Part shown: positions 1 through 9,944 of the stretch, one piece after another
Layout of the letters: the number at the start of each line of letters is the position of its first letter
How positions within the stretch are numbered: position 1 is the first letter of the stretch
DNA from: Eulemur rufifrons
Taxonomy: Eukaryota; Chordata; Mammalia; Primates; Lemuridae
NCBI RefSeq assembly: GCF_041146395.1
Contig: NC_090986.1
Span: forward strand, 42,134,001 to 42,198,000
Reading direction: 5' to 3'
DNA length: 64,000 nucleotides
Notes under the pieces: model-generated
Seen by the model: the letters and a program-made list of their open reading frames with translations, nothing else
Told to the model about the DNA's origin: nothing
Databases searched by the model: none
Program-made: the position numbers and the translations under genes

Positions 1-169
1 GTAGATGAAGGTGTTCATTTTCATGACCACTCTCCTTGTATTGCTCTATATTGCAACGATCTTCATATAATCTCTCTTTTACCAGTCCATAAATTCCTAC
101 ATATTAGAAAGAACAGTTTAGTCCTCTTTGTGTTCCCAAAAATCTGACACATTGGAGATAATGAGTGAT

Positions 170-410
170 TGTTTCTGATTATAAAAGTGACCTCCCTGAC
201 TCCCCACCCTGGTGCCATGCTCCTTGGCTTAGCTTTCCCAGTAAGAGGTGGAGTCTGTTTCCCACCCTTTGAACCTGGGCTGGCCTTTTCATCTGCTTTG
301 TCCACTGGAGTGTGATGAAAGTGAGAGCATTCTAATTCTGACCCTCGGCCTAAAGAGGTCTTCCAGATTTCTCCTCACCTGCTAGGAACTCTGCCACCAC
401 TCTGCCAACA
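170..410 (+). mobile_element. MLT1-like ERVL-MaLR LTR fragment
   Basis: A degenerate piece resembling the middle of an MLT1 LTR: a 'cttggctt...gggctggccttttcatctgctttgtcca' type core, followed by a 'gaagtgagagcattct...ggcctaaagagg' stretch. MLT1 LTRs carry a similar 'gaatctgggctggcc...ctttgacca' block in the same order. Both ends are lost and I see no target-site duplication. The open frame across it on the minus strand has no recognisable product and is treated as chance. Another old interspersed repeat is possible. Confidence 0.42.
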
Positions 411-639
411 AGACTGGCATGATTGTGGCAATAGACAACTGATACAGTTGCTCAAATAAACTGATTAATGGCTCAAAAAAAATAAATGGGTTACATATTA
501 AAGTGGTTAAACTCTTGGAATTCATGAGCTCAAGGCTTCTTGGCTTTTATGAACCCCTCCATTTTTCTCTTTAATGCTTGATTGAGCATTCATGTATCCC
601 AAAGGGCAATGATTCAGAAAGCACTGTTATCCACACATG

Positions 640-812
640 TGCCTCTTTCTGCATGTGTGATCTTAGACAAGTCACTTAGTCATAGCTTCGGTTTTCTCTT
701 TCATGGAAGAGAGATAATGATCTTACCTTGTCAGCTCAGGGATGATTATACTGTAGAAAATATTTGGGGAGGTGTTTTGAAAGCTATTTCATGGTCCCCA
801 CATGCTAAATAG
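640..812 (-). repeat. MIR SINE, degenerate
   Basis: The order of 'tgtgatcttagacaagtcactta', then a pyrimidine-rich 'ggttttctcttt', then 'gagataatgatcttacctt' is the reverse complement of the MIR core (a tRNA-derived ancient mammalian SINE). The 'ACAAGTCACTTA' box corresponds to the conserved 'caagttacttaacctctctg' segment. Divergence is high, as expected for a MIR copy. Confidence 0.55.
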
Positions 813-819
813 AGAATCA

Positions 820-1640
820 CAGCTGGCAGCCTCTTTAGAAAGAGTGATAAAAGGCTGGAAGAATGAACAGGAAGTGGGAGAAATGCTGGATGATTGATAA
901 TCCTGAGGACTCATAGGGTCAAATCGTAACTGTGAATCTGTATGTACATGCTTCAGTTTCTACTAGTGTTATCAAGTTTGGGGATGGATTTCTTTTCTTG
1001 ACAAATTGTCATTGCAGGTTATTTCCTAGATGATATTCCACAAATGGAAAAATCATTCTCCATTGCCTGAATGGCACTAAAGAAAGTTATTATTTCCCAT
1101 CTGATTCCATAGAGCTTGGTTTACCAGCAAGAGGGTTAATAAAAACAGAACCACAGCCAATAGCAATTGAAAAGTGTTACTTCTCTATCTGGCTACAATG
1201 TGTCATCTTATATGTTGCATACTCTGAATTATAAAGCACAATTTACTGAATCAAAAAGTAAATCTGAAACTCATTTCTAGATTCTCGGTAACATGAGACC
1301 TGTTTAAGTAGATTTTCTACTGACTTTGAAATAAAAAAGAAGTGGTGAGAGAGAGGATGAAAAATGAACATATGTTTGAAGATGGCCCTTTAATATTTAT
1401 GTGAAAAGAACTGGTAATATAGCTATAATAGCCTTGTCTATTGATTTATAAAGTGACTTGTCTATAAAAATATTTAACTTCATTTTCAATTTATTTGAAG
1501 AAACTGTTGGGTTATTAATATATGACCTTAAGTTCCCTTCACTGGTATTTATATTTATATAAGTTGACTGGTTATAATGTCTCCTTACGCTTCTCTTCAT
1601 CCTCCTTTTTATCTTCTATCTTCTACTTTATCATCATCAT
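820..1640. other. No gene recognised; AT-rich unique sequence
   Basis: Ordinary AT-rich DNA between the MIR and the L2-like tail. From about 1630 it contains an ATC-type trinucleotide run (repeated 'atcatcatcat'). Short open frames here, including one made only of that run, have no recognisable motifs. Confidence 0.6.
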
Positions 1641-1750
1641 CATCATAATCATTATCATTGTTATCTTTATATTGACCTCTTTATCCTCTGTGTCTGACAT
1701 GTAGTGGGTAATCACTAAAAGTTTGTCCCATTAATATTAATTTTAAAATA
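1640..1750 (+). repeat. ATC-rich tract and L2-like 3' tail, copy A of a local duplication
   Basis: An ATC/ATT simple repeat leads into 'tgtctgacatgtagtgggta', which resembles the 'gcctggcacatagtaggcactcaata' motif of L2 3' ends. The last 60 bases (1691-1750) match 5827-5886 at 53 of 60 positions without a gap. A strepsirrhine Alu begins immediately after, at 1751. Confidence 0.5.
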
Positions 1751-2095
1751 GGCCGGGCGCGGTGGCTCACGCCTGTAATCCTAGCACTCTGGGAGGCCGA
1801 GGCAGGTGGATTGCTTGAAGTCAGGAGTTTGAGACCAGCCTGAGCAAGAGTGAGACCCCGTCTCTACTAAAAATAGAAAGAAATTATATGGACAACTAAA
1901 ATATATATATACAAAAAAAAAATTAGCCAGGCATGGTGGTGCATGCCTGTAGTCCCAGCTACTCGGGAGGCTGAGGCAGGAGGATCGCTTAAGCCCAGGA
2001 GTTTGAGGTTGCTGTGAGCTAGGCTGAAGCCACGGCACTCACTCTAGCCCGGGCAACAGAGTGAGACTCTGTCTCAAAAAAAAAAAAAAATAAAA
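1751..2095 (+). mobile_element. Alu SINE, strepsirrhine type, full length
   Basis: Starts with GGCCGGGCGCGGTGGCTCAC and runs through both 7SL-derived monomers to an A-rich tail (AAAATAAAATAAAA pattern). The left arm reads 'cctagcactctgggaggccgaggcagg' and 'cctgagcaagagtgagacccc'. The linker contains AAATAGAAAGAAATTA and a second AT-rich stretch. The right arm reads 'agctaggctgaagccacggcactcactctagcc'. These are features of lemur/loris Alus rather than human ones. Box A/B promoter sequences lie in the left arm. I see no clear target duplication because the flanks are A/T-rich. It is non-coding; the minus-strand open frame over it is an artefact. Confidence 0.95.
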
Positions 2096-2147
2096 TAAAA
2101 TAAAAAAATAAAATAACATTTAATTGTGGGGAGGTCAAGTGCTATAT

Positions 2148-2300
2148 CATTTGCTTTAAATACAATATTTAATCAAATTATCACAATAAAAGCATGAAAT
2201 TTATATTATCATTCCCAATTTACAGATGAGAAATTCTAAGCTCAGGAAGTTAGACTCATTGGCTCAATGTCACACAATTGGTCAGGTGAAGAGTTGCCTT
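2148..2300 (+). repeat. MIR SINE
   Basis: The stretch 'attatcattcccaatttacagatgagaaa...ctaagctcaggaagttagactcattggctcaatgtcacacaattgg' follows the MIR core: 'atccccattttacagatgaggaaactgag' and then 'ggtcacacagctagt'. The order and spacing are kept, with many substitutions. Confidence 0.75.
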
Positions 2301-2780
2301 AGACCTCACCACGTGGTGTACAAGATATTGTGCTGAGGGAAAAAATATTGTAACTTCTATTTATATTTTTATCTAAAAAATAAGAAAATTAAGTTTTCTT
2401 GACATTGGATAAACATATTAATAGCAGTACATATATTTATATATATATAGAGAGAGAGATAATCATAAATAAATATACATCCCTCTGGTCAATTTTTTTC
2501 AAAAATTTTTTTCTGAAAGGGAGTGTCACATCATTTTAATCCATTGCTACACACCAGAGTTATAAACTGTGGATTGTGACTCATTAATGGCAAAAAAAGT
2601 AAATTAAGATCTGGCTGCAGATTTTATTTGACTAAGATGGAATAGGATAGGTATAATAAATTTGTTTAAGATAGTTGCTGCCTCAGCATCCATTTTTAGG
2701 CCTGACATAGTTGTTTAAAAATTAGTCACCTTTGGCGTAATTAAAACTTCTCCCCACATGGTTGTTTGCAATATAGCCTA
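2300..2780. other. No gene recognised; AT-rich with short TA/GA run
   Basis: The only structure seen is a short (TA)n(GA)n run at about 2430-2460. The rest gives no recognised repeat or coding signal. Confidence 0.5.
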
Positions 2781-3245
2781 ATGTTCCTCGTCTTACTGAC
2801 CCCAAACCCAATACATTTCACAGCTGCTAACCATGATAAAACATAATGGCCAACACCAGCATCTTGTACGTAAGTCTTCCCATTAACATGGGTTTTCTTT
2901 AACTGGCCAATACACAACCCTTACAGGAAAGCCTGAGGGCTACACCCACGGACCTTAATACAGACATTGTCCCACAGGTTCTTTCCCTCTCTCCCCGCTC
3001 CCCTGTTCTTCTGTCTCTCTCTCTCTCTCTATCTCTCTCAATCTCTCTAGATCCCCACCTGATAGCTGAACTTCCTGCTCCCTCTGGACTTCCAGTTGGT
3101 CTCCTGTAGGTACTCCTAACTTCTCTGGGACCTGTGAGTAATAAACTTGTTCTGTTTTCATGTATTTTGTTTTCTCCTCCCCATTGTGCCTCACTTGACA
3201 CACAAATACACAAATCTGACTTTCCGTTAGTCAGGGCTCACCTAG
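2780..3245 (+). mobile_element. Possible class I-like solo LTR
   Basis: The region has the texture of an LTR 3' half. A pyrimidine-rich segment (TCTCTC run near 3017-3050) is followed by 'ggacctgtgagtaataaacttgttctg', with an AATAAA signal at about 3140, and then a GT-rich stretch as in R-U5 of mammalian class I LTRs. I could not define TG/CA ends or a target-site duplication, so the boundaries are approximate. Minus-strand open frames here only translate the TCTC run. Another AATAAA-containing repeat is possible. Confidence 0.35.
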
Positions 3246-3892
3246 TAAGTGTCTGTCTTGGCTTATGGCCACTCTCAAAACCAAATTAAAAAGAAACCAT
3301 AACAAGTTAAAATCACAAATGGGATTGAAAGGAATGTAAAGAAATGAAGTAGAATGGAATGGACCAAAATAAAATAGTAGCAATATGATTTACATGTATT
3401 AAGTATCATTCTGAGAGTTTTTTAGGTATATCTGCATATGTGCTATTGTGATAAATTAAAATCCATGTCTTAATGTAGATCACAATCAAAAAGTTTGTTT
3501 TAAATCACTACACTGTATTTCAAAGAGTTGCAAGCCTAGATACCTCAGACATTTTGTATGGCCAGCAAAAAATTTAGTTTTGAGACACATTCCTCAATGG
3601 CCCTATGTCCCACCAGATCTTAGTTTCATCTGGTTCCATTTATACTCACACCTTACCTGCTTACTTCTTCTAAGCAACTGAGTTTTGGGACTCAGATCTT
3701 CAGTCTCTCTTATCTATTCATTTCTGTTGTCTCAATAACTGATTTCAAAATAACCATAAGGAAAATCCTCTGGCTAATAATCTGGACAAATAAACAATAC
3801 CCAGCTATAAAGAGAATTTACCCCAATCGTTTCATCTTAGCGCATAACATTACAAAGTCATCACATGAGAAGAAAAGCTATAGCATAATATC

Positions 3893-4118
3893 GATAATAG
3901 CTACTATTTCTATGAACTTGCTAACTATCAGACACTTGTGGTATACCTTTTATACAATTGCTAATCCTGAAAATGATCCCATGGCATGCATAGTACTAGT
4001 TATATTTTACAGATGAGGAAATTGAAGATTAAAGAGGTAAGTCTTATCCGTTGTTACACCACTATAAGGCAGAACCAGAAATCAAGTCTGAATATGTCCA
4101 ATTCAAACTCTTTATTGT
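3893..4118 (+). repeat. MIR SINE, nearly full length
   Basis: It reads 'aatagctactatttctatgaacttgctaactatcagacact', then 'gctaatcctgaaaatgatcccatgg', then 'ttatattttacagatgaggaaattgaag' and 'cagaaccagaaatcaagtctgaatatgtcc'. This is the complete MIR order: 5' part, 'aatcctcacaa' segment, 'ttttacagatgagg' core and 'gattcgaacccag' 3' part. Confidence 0.8.
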
Positions 4119-4212
4119 CCCATCAATTTTAGTTGCATGGCTAGATATTTTATTCTTGAAAACTTCAAGACATATTCCAATTTCAAAAAATAATGCCATC
4201 TATTTCATTCTT

Positions 4213-4228
4213 TCTATGGCTACTTTTT
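4213..4228 (+). repeat. Left target-site duplication of the inverted L1
   Basis: TCTATGGCTACTTTTT matches 5597-5612 (TCTGTGGCTACTTTCT) at 14 of 16 positions. The two copies lie exactly outside the L1 ends. Confidence 0.75.
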
Positions 4229-5100
4229 AAAAATTTTGTTTCAAAATATTAAAGAGGTACAAATATTTTTGTACAAGGATAGCTTTTATAATGCTTGAGT
4301 CAGGGCTATCAGTGTGCCCATGAGCTGAATAGTGTTCCTTGTACCTGTTAGGTATGCTTTTGCCCCTCCCCTCTTCACTCCTACCCTCTGCTTAATTTCC
4401 AATGTCTTTTACTTCCCTCTGTGCACAAGTGTGCCCATTGGTTCATACCAATTTAATGAGTACATGTGGGGTTTGTTTTTTCATTCTTGGGATACTTTAC
4501 TTAGGATAATCATCTCCACTTCCATCCAAATTGCTGCAAAAGGCATTAACTCATCCTTTTTTATGGTTGAGTAGTATTCCATAGTACACATATACCACAT
4601 TTTGTTAATCCACTTATGAATTGATGAGCACTTAGGTTCCACATCTTTGCAATTGTGAATTGTGTTGCAGGTGTTTTTTTGATAAAATGACTTATTTTCC
4701 TCTGGGTAGATACCCAGTAGTGGGATTACTGCATCAAATGGTAGGTTTACTATTAGTTCTCTGAGAAATCTCCATACAGTTCTCCACAGAGGTTGTACTA
4801 ATTTGCAGTCCCACCAACAGTGTATAAGTGTTCCTTTCTCTCTGCATCCACACCAGCATCTATTGTTTTTGGACTTTTTAATAAAAGCCTTTCTAGCAGA
4901 GGTAAGGTGATACCTCATTGTGGTTTTAATTTGCATTTCCCTGATGATTAGTGATGTTGAGCATGTATCCATGTGTCTCCTGGCCGTTTGTCTATCTTTT
5001 TTTGAAAAGTTTCTGTTCATGTCTTTTGCCCACTTTTTAATGGGGTTGTTTTTTTCTTGCTGATTTGTTTGAGTTCTTTGTAGATTCTGGATATTAGTAC
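4229..5100 (-). mobile_element. L1 3' half: ORF2 C-terminus and 3' UTR (forward part of a 5'-inverted insertion)
   Basis: Read on the minus strand, this is the end of L1 ORF2 followed by the 3' UTR. An open frame at 4481-5020 (179 codons) is the carboxy-terminal part of the reverse-transcriptase protein. It has the '[17 protein letters not shown]' and '[19 protein letters not shown]' blocks, then the cysteine-rich region ([18 protein letters not shown]), and later 'PLLGIYPEE' and '[18 protein letters not shown]'. The 3' UTR follows down to about 4229, ending in a weak A-rich tail. The segment starts in the element at 'gtactaatatccagaatctac', just downstream of where the inverted partner segment stops. 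It is a dead copy with no start codon, endonuclease or RT core. Confidence 0.93.
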
Positions 5101-5596
5101 ATTACCAGACTTCACACAATACTACAAGGCCATAGTAACCAAAACAGCATGGTATTGACACAGAGACTAATGGAACCGAGCAGGGAACCCAGATATAAAA
5201 CTATCTACCTATAGCCTACTGATCTTTGACAAGGCAGACAACAATGTACACTGGAGAAAAGAAGCCCTATTCAGTAAATGGTGCTAAGAATGAAACAGGA
5301 CCCCTACCTCTCACCACTCACAAAAATTAATCCAAGATGGGTAAAAGACTTAAATGTAAGGGATGAAACCATAAGAATTCCAGAAGAAAATGTAGGAAAA
5401 ACTCTTCTAGTTATAGGCCTATGCAAAGAATTTATGACTAAGACCCCAAAGGCAATTACAGCAACAATACAAACAAACAAACAAACAAACAAACAAACAA
5501 ATGGGACTTGATTAAATTAAAAAGTTTCTGCACAGCTAAGGAAATAATCAACAGAGCAAATAGACAACCTAAAGAATGGGAGAAAATATTCACAAA
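5101..5596 (+). mobile_element. L1 ORF2 segment, inverted 5' part of the same insertion
   Basis: Plus-strand ORF2 sequence from 'ttaccagacttcacacaatactacaaggcc' through 'ggatgaaaccataagaattccagaagaaaa' to 'gaatgggagaaaatattcacaaa'. This is the ORF2 stretch immediately upstream of the piece found on the minus strand at 4229-5100. Only about 20-25 bases of the element seem to be missing between the two parts. The head-to-head arrangement, with both outer ends at a 16-bp target duplication, is what twin priming during L1 reverse transcription produces. An (AAAC)n tract lies at 5470-5502, inside the coding sequence. Confidence 0.92.
5470..5502 (+). repeat. (AAAC)n microsatellite within L1 ORF2
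   Basis: About eight AAAC units in tandem, replacing the A-rich stretch that normally precedes 'aaatgggacttgattaaa' in ORF2. It probably expanded after insertion. Confidence 0.9.
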
Positions 5597-5612
5597 TCTG
5601 TGGCTACTTTCT
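5597..5612 (+). repeat. Right target-site duplication of the inverted L1
   Basis: TCTGTGGCTACTTTCT pairs with 4213-4228 with two mismatches and directly follows the inverted ORF2 segment. Confidence 0.75.
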
Positions 5613-5639
5613 GAGCATTGATTCTTATGGCCTTTCACC

Positions 5640-6090
5640 AGGACTGTCAAACAGGCCTGGTGGCCTCCAACTTCCCTTCTTCTAATCCAACCTGAATACT
5701 ACTGACCTTCCTGTAATACTTCCAAAAAACCTTCCATGGCTCCCCTTTGCCTACACCGCTTGTGCTATGCAGAATAATGGCCCCTAAAGTTCCAAATCAC
5801 CACCATCACCATCATCATCCTCTCAGTGTTTGGCATGTAGTGGGTAATCAATAAAAGTTTATTCAATTAATATTGATTTTAAAATAGTTACATCACCATT
5901 AGGACAGAGCCAAAACTCCTGCTAGAAACCCCCACCTGCCTTTATTGCTCTTCCATGGGGCTCCTCTTCATCCCTGTTGGACTGCAAGCTTCTTATAGAC
6001 CAGGACTATGTGGTACTTACTTCATTGTCTGGACTTTGTATATAGTTGAAATTCAGTGCTCTTAATAGAATTGAAATGTAAATTGTTAGG
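5640..6090 (+). repeat. L2-like fragments around copy B of a local duplication
   Basis: 'accttccatggctccccttt' (about 5730) resembles the L2 'cttcccattgcctgcagg' region. 'ttggactgcaagcttcttatagaccaggactatgtggtac' (about 5975-6015) resembles the L2 'actgtaagctccttgagggcagggaccatgtc' motif. Between them, at 5827-5886, lies the 60-bp segment also found at 1691-1750, with a CATCAT-type run just before it. Assignment to L2 rests on these motifs only. Confidence 0.42.
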
Positions 6091-8690
6091 ATGATTACAT
6101 GAGGCTCTTCAGCATAATTAATAGGCCACACACTTTGGGAACTGAAAATGCAAAGAGGCCATTCTTCACACTGCAGAGGGTATTTTCTAAATATGAATGA
6201 AATGGCACTGGGTGAAAGTTTAGGTTATCTTATCTCTAGTTGCAATGAAAAGCTTCTATCTTAAGCACTCTTTCACCTTCTTTTGGCAGCAGCCATAATT
6301 TCTCTCTTAAACTCACAAAGGTCTTAATTCTTAAAAAAGGAGCTGAAGCAGTGTGGTTTACTCAAACAATAGTAAGCACTCTGTCTACATGACTCCTTTT
6401 TAAACTTCCCTTAAGTATGGCCTCCTTTCTACAGAACAAGTTTTTTTCATTAGCAACACGCGTTGAATTTCAAGGTCTGATTCTCAATGGACTTAGGCGA
6501 GCAGCATATAGCCAGAGGGCAAAGGTGCCAAAGCCTGGAAGTCGTCAGAAGTTCATAGTACACAGACATCCAGAATCAGAAATGGGGGGAGGGCATAGAT
6601 AAACAATCAAAAAAGAAAAGGAAAAAGAGACAAAACATCATGAGATAGTTATGAAATTGCAAGGAGGAAGGAAAGAAGGAAGAAAATGTTACCTTCCCTT
6701 TTAATTTCACAGGAACAGTAGAATGTGGAATTAGGTCATTTTGTTTAATCCCTTCGATAAAAATAGAGGAAAATAAATGCTGGATGAATCCAAGTTATCA
6801 CTTTCTCATCCTACCTTTTCCAGGGTGAATTGCAAACACACTTATGCACATAAGTATCATGAGTGATGTTGAACATAAAGCTAATTGACCTTAATGAACG
6901 GAACACGCAAAACAATCCTTCTGGAATTCCACTACATCGAAGCACTCTTCAGCACGCCTCTTCAGAAAAAGCAACAGGATTTTGGAGTATTTTTAGATAC
7001 TGCTACCTAGGCGGGATTTTTAGTAGAAATGTGGGCAATAAAACACTTGCTGATGTCTTTGGGATTTGTGTGGATGCTTGGAGGTGATTAGATAGACTAC
7101 TAGAATAATCTGTTACGGGGAGAGGGCATATTTGGGAGATAAAATAAGTGAAAGAAAAGGATTTCTTAGGAATTGTAGGTACATTTTATACTTGGTTTAC
7201 AATCTTTCCAGCTGTGAAAGCTCAGCCTAGGTAGCCCAAAGCTAGGGCTGTCACTTTGTGATGTGTGAATTCAGCTGAGCTCCAGCTGGTTGCTATGAAG
7301 GCTAATATAAGAGACTGTATGGTGCCTCTACCTGGCCGAAGACTTTTCCTAGTGTGAAATGTCACATACCCTTTGTTGAAAGTCTGCTTATTCCTCTAAT
7401 TTCATCCCTGTTTGAGTTGTATTACGTTGGGGTGTTCTTATTCCCATCCTCCATACAAATCAGCTTTTAGTAAATTAACAGGAGTGGGTGGGCAGATTGG
7501 AAACTATTGGAGAACAGGGTTATGGGAGAGGGGAGGCATTTTTCTTCCACCCTCTTCTGTTCTTGCAGCTGCTGGAGGCTATCAAGGCCTTGAAACCTTG
7601 TTTATTAGCTGGGGGTTTTGAGATCTGCATCAGTGCTGGGGGGTGTTTTTATAATATTTGCTGTCTGCTGACTCACTTGTGTTTTGAAGTACATTCTGTG
7701 TCAATTCTCCAAAGTGATTTTTCAGAATGAGAGGGAATTCTATTTTTAAAGAAAGAAAACTTGATATTTTTATGAGCTTCACTTACCCCCACTACCTGCC
7801 TGTAACATTAGTCAGTGTTTAAATGTCAAGGAGAAGCAATTAGCAAAATTGTTTCTGCACTCTTTATTTTCAGGTTTATTTTTCTGCCTCCGAAGTGTTT
7901 TTCGGTATAAAGTGAGAGGGCCATCAAAAGACCTTTGGGTTTGTTATGGTCACATGTGCTGAAAACTTCAAAATATCACCTATGCTTAACTCAGCAGAGT
8001 TTAACCCTTTGTGGTTTAGATGAAAAGAGAATAACATCATTCACCTCATTATTTTTTGAGTTTCTACCATGTACCAAGAGCACTGTGCTAATGCAGGTAA
8101 GATTCTTTGATTTCATAGAACTTGCAGTTAGTGAATATATATATCAACAAATACCAATGCTATGCAGTGCTGTCCATTGAACAATGGAAGAAGTAAAGCA
8201 GACTGTTGGTTCTGAGTCGGTGCCCCCAACACCAATTCCTTTATGCTATGCATGGCCCACACCTTGCTGTTTGGAACCTTTATATTTGCCTACTGCATAC
8301 TAGCAGATTTCAGAAAATGGAGAAGAAATAGTTCTAAAAATAGCTCAGTTCAACCATAAATAAGATGTCATTGAAGCAAATACAGGTTAAACATAAAAAG
8401 CAGAGTAACACTCAATCAAAAAGAAACAAAACGACAGCCTGGAGATTATTTCCTGAATGAATTATAACTGGCCGTTTGAAGAAGCCTCAAAAGACAGAGT
8501 AGTATCTGAGTATCATTCAGTTTGATGTGGCTTTAGGGAAATAGAAAAGGGATAAATTTGCTGTTCTGGTCTAATCTGTCCCCGCCTCTTTAAGAGCTCG
8601 GATGGAATAGTAGGAATATTGAAATATATGCTGAAAAGTATTTCTGAGAACCACATAGGAGGTGGTAGGCTGGGCAATTTGCAAACTGTT
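6090..8690. other. No gene recognised; largely non-repetitive
   Basis: About 2.6 kb without a confident repeat. Parts around 7190-7340 and 7820-7930 are less AT-rich and look like complex unique DNA. At 8040-8160 there is a weak 'gagtttctaccatgtaccaagagcactgtgctaatgc' stretch, reminiscent of the 'gagcacctactatgtgccaggcactgtgcta' motif of ancient LINE/SINE relics. Overlapping open frames near 7412-7730 lack codon structure or domain motifs. Confidence 0.5.
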
Positions 8691-8840
8691 CAGTGATTTT
8701 TAATGACCCTTCAAAAATGTCCTCAGACTCTCAGTTTTATTGTTAAAATGCTAATTCTGATTTAGAAAGTCTGAGGCAGGGCCTGGAAACTTGCATCGCT
8801 AATAAATTCTGACTGTGCTGGGCTGCTGGTCCAGGGGCTT
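8690..8840 (+). mobile_element. MER5A-like hAT-Charlie fragment
   Basis: 'attgttaaaatgctaattctgatttagaaagtctgaggcagggcctggaaacttgcatcgctaa' and then 'ctgtgctgggctgctggtcca' follow MER5A order: 'aaatgcagattctgattcagtaggtctggggtggggcctg' to 'gatgctgctggtcca'. MER5A is a short non-autonomous hAT transposon. The ends are eroded. Confidence 0.65.
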
Positions 8841-9209
8841 ATGTGAAGTAATGCACATAATCCACAACAGTGAATGAGCATTAGAGAACTGTCTTGCTTA
8901 GAATCTGAGACCAAACTGAAGAAGGGTACTTTGAATCTAAAGCCAAAGTTTTTAATATTGACATATAATCAGTTGCTTTCCCATTAACTTCAATTAAATT
9001 GAATTAAATTCAACAATTCAATAAATATTTTTTGAAGTTCCTCTAAATGTGAGGAATTTTTCTAAATGCTAAAGGAATTCTGCTAGGCTTGATCAGAAAG
9101 GTATTCTAGAATCTGTTGCCACTCATGGTAAATTCTGCGCCTAACTCTTTGTTTATTGCAGCTTACCCTCTGTCTCAGAGTTATAAACAAATATACAAAA
9201 TTGAGATAG

Positions 9210-9250
9210 AACTGGGTGTGATAGCACATGCCTGTAGGCTGAGGCAGGAG
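9210..9250 (+). mobile_element. Alu monomer, 5' part, split by a solo LTR
   Basis: 'actgggtgtgatagcacatgcctgtag' followed by 'gctgaggcaggag' is a 7SL/Alu monomer that lacks the 'tcccagctactcgggag' stretch. It stops at the LTR at 9251 and resumes at 9814. A degenerate flank match (ATTGAGATAG at 9200-9209, ACTGAGCTAG at 9935-9944) may be its target duplication. Confidence 0.8.
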
Positions 9251-9813
9251 TGTTAGGTCTGGTGGAGGGTAAACAGGTGGCTAAGGGTGGAGAGCAGGAA
9301 CCGAACTGTGGCTAGGAACAGTTCCCTGGAGGGAACATACATAGTGAAAGGTTCCTAGTAACCTTTAACTGACCATGGCATGGGTGGAGCTTCATGAAGA
9401 ATTCTGGGGAAGATGCATGGGCAGAAAGGGAAACTGTTATACAACCACCCTTGTAACCTGTTATATAACCTGAAATGTAACCCCAACCTGTCAATCACTC
9501 CAAAAGGTGGGAAACAACCAATCCTGCCAGGAGACAGGGAGGACAAACTAGTGAGCCTATAAAAGGCAGCATGTGCTCAGACTTTGGGGTCTTTCTCCAC
9601 TTGTGGAGACTGACCTGTTGCACTCTCTCTGGCATGTATTTTCACTTTGTATTCCTCCTTCTTTACTTTCATTCTTTCTTTTATGTGATAAACTGTTTGT
9701 ATAAAATTGCTCTGTGTTTGTGATCACTCCGTCATAGGCTGGACTCAGTACCGGTACTCATTCTTGACACTGGGAACCGGGGCCAGGGAACATCCAGACA
9801 GACGAACCTAACA
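9251..9813 (+). mobile_element. Solo LTR, 563 bp, inserted in an Alu monomer
   Basis: It begins TGTTAGGT and ends ACCTAACA, a perfect 8-bp terminal inverted repeat of the TG...CA kind that bounds retroviral LTRs. Inside are a TATA box (CCTATAAAAGGC at 9557-9568) and a pyrimidine-rich segment that could be the R region. A GATAAA/TATAAAA pair (about 9687-9705) could serve as a weak polyadenylation signal. The Alu monomer reads continuously across the LTR once it is removed, so the LTR is younger than the Alu. I found no clear 4-6 bp target duplication, which suggests decay or recombination. No gag, pol or env sequence is present. I do not recognise the family; a strepsirrhine-lineage class I ERV is my inference. 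Confidence 0.85.
9557..9568 (+). promoter_or_regulatory. TATA box of the solo LTR
   Basis: CCTATAAAAGGC lies 306 bp into the LTR, a usual place for the U3 promoter. Activity cannot be judged from sequence. Confidence 0.55.
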
Positions 9814-9934
9814 CGATCACTTGAGCCCAGAATTTCGAGGCTGTAGTGCTCTGTGAGTGAGCCTGTGACTAGCCACTGCGCTCCAGTCTGGGCAACATGG
9901 CAAGACTCCTTCTCTTAAAAAAAAAAAAAAAAAT
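9814..9934 (+). mobile_element. Alu monomer, 3' part after the LTR
   Basis: 'cgatcacttgagcccagaatttcgaggctgtagtg' and 'agccactgcgctccagtctgggcaacatggcaagactcc', then a 17-base A tail, complete the monomer that starts at 9210. Confidence 0.88.
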
Positions 9935-9944
9935 ACTGAGCTAG

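Noticed and set aside
1781..2038. 85-codon minus-strand open frame resembling a 'protein'
   Set aside because: Antisense translation of an Alu; such frames arise in most Alus.
4481..5020. The longest open frame (179 codons, minus strand)
   Set aside because: It is the C-terminal part of L1 ORF2 in a truncated, inverted insertion, with no start region, endonuclease or RT core; not a gene.
9200..9250. Reading 9251-9813 as part of a longer provirus
   Set aside because: The Alu sequence resumes directly at 9814, so only one LTR is present.
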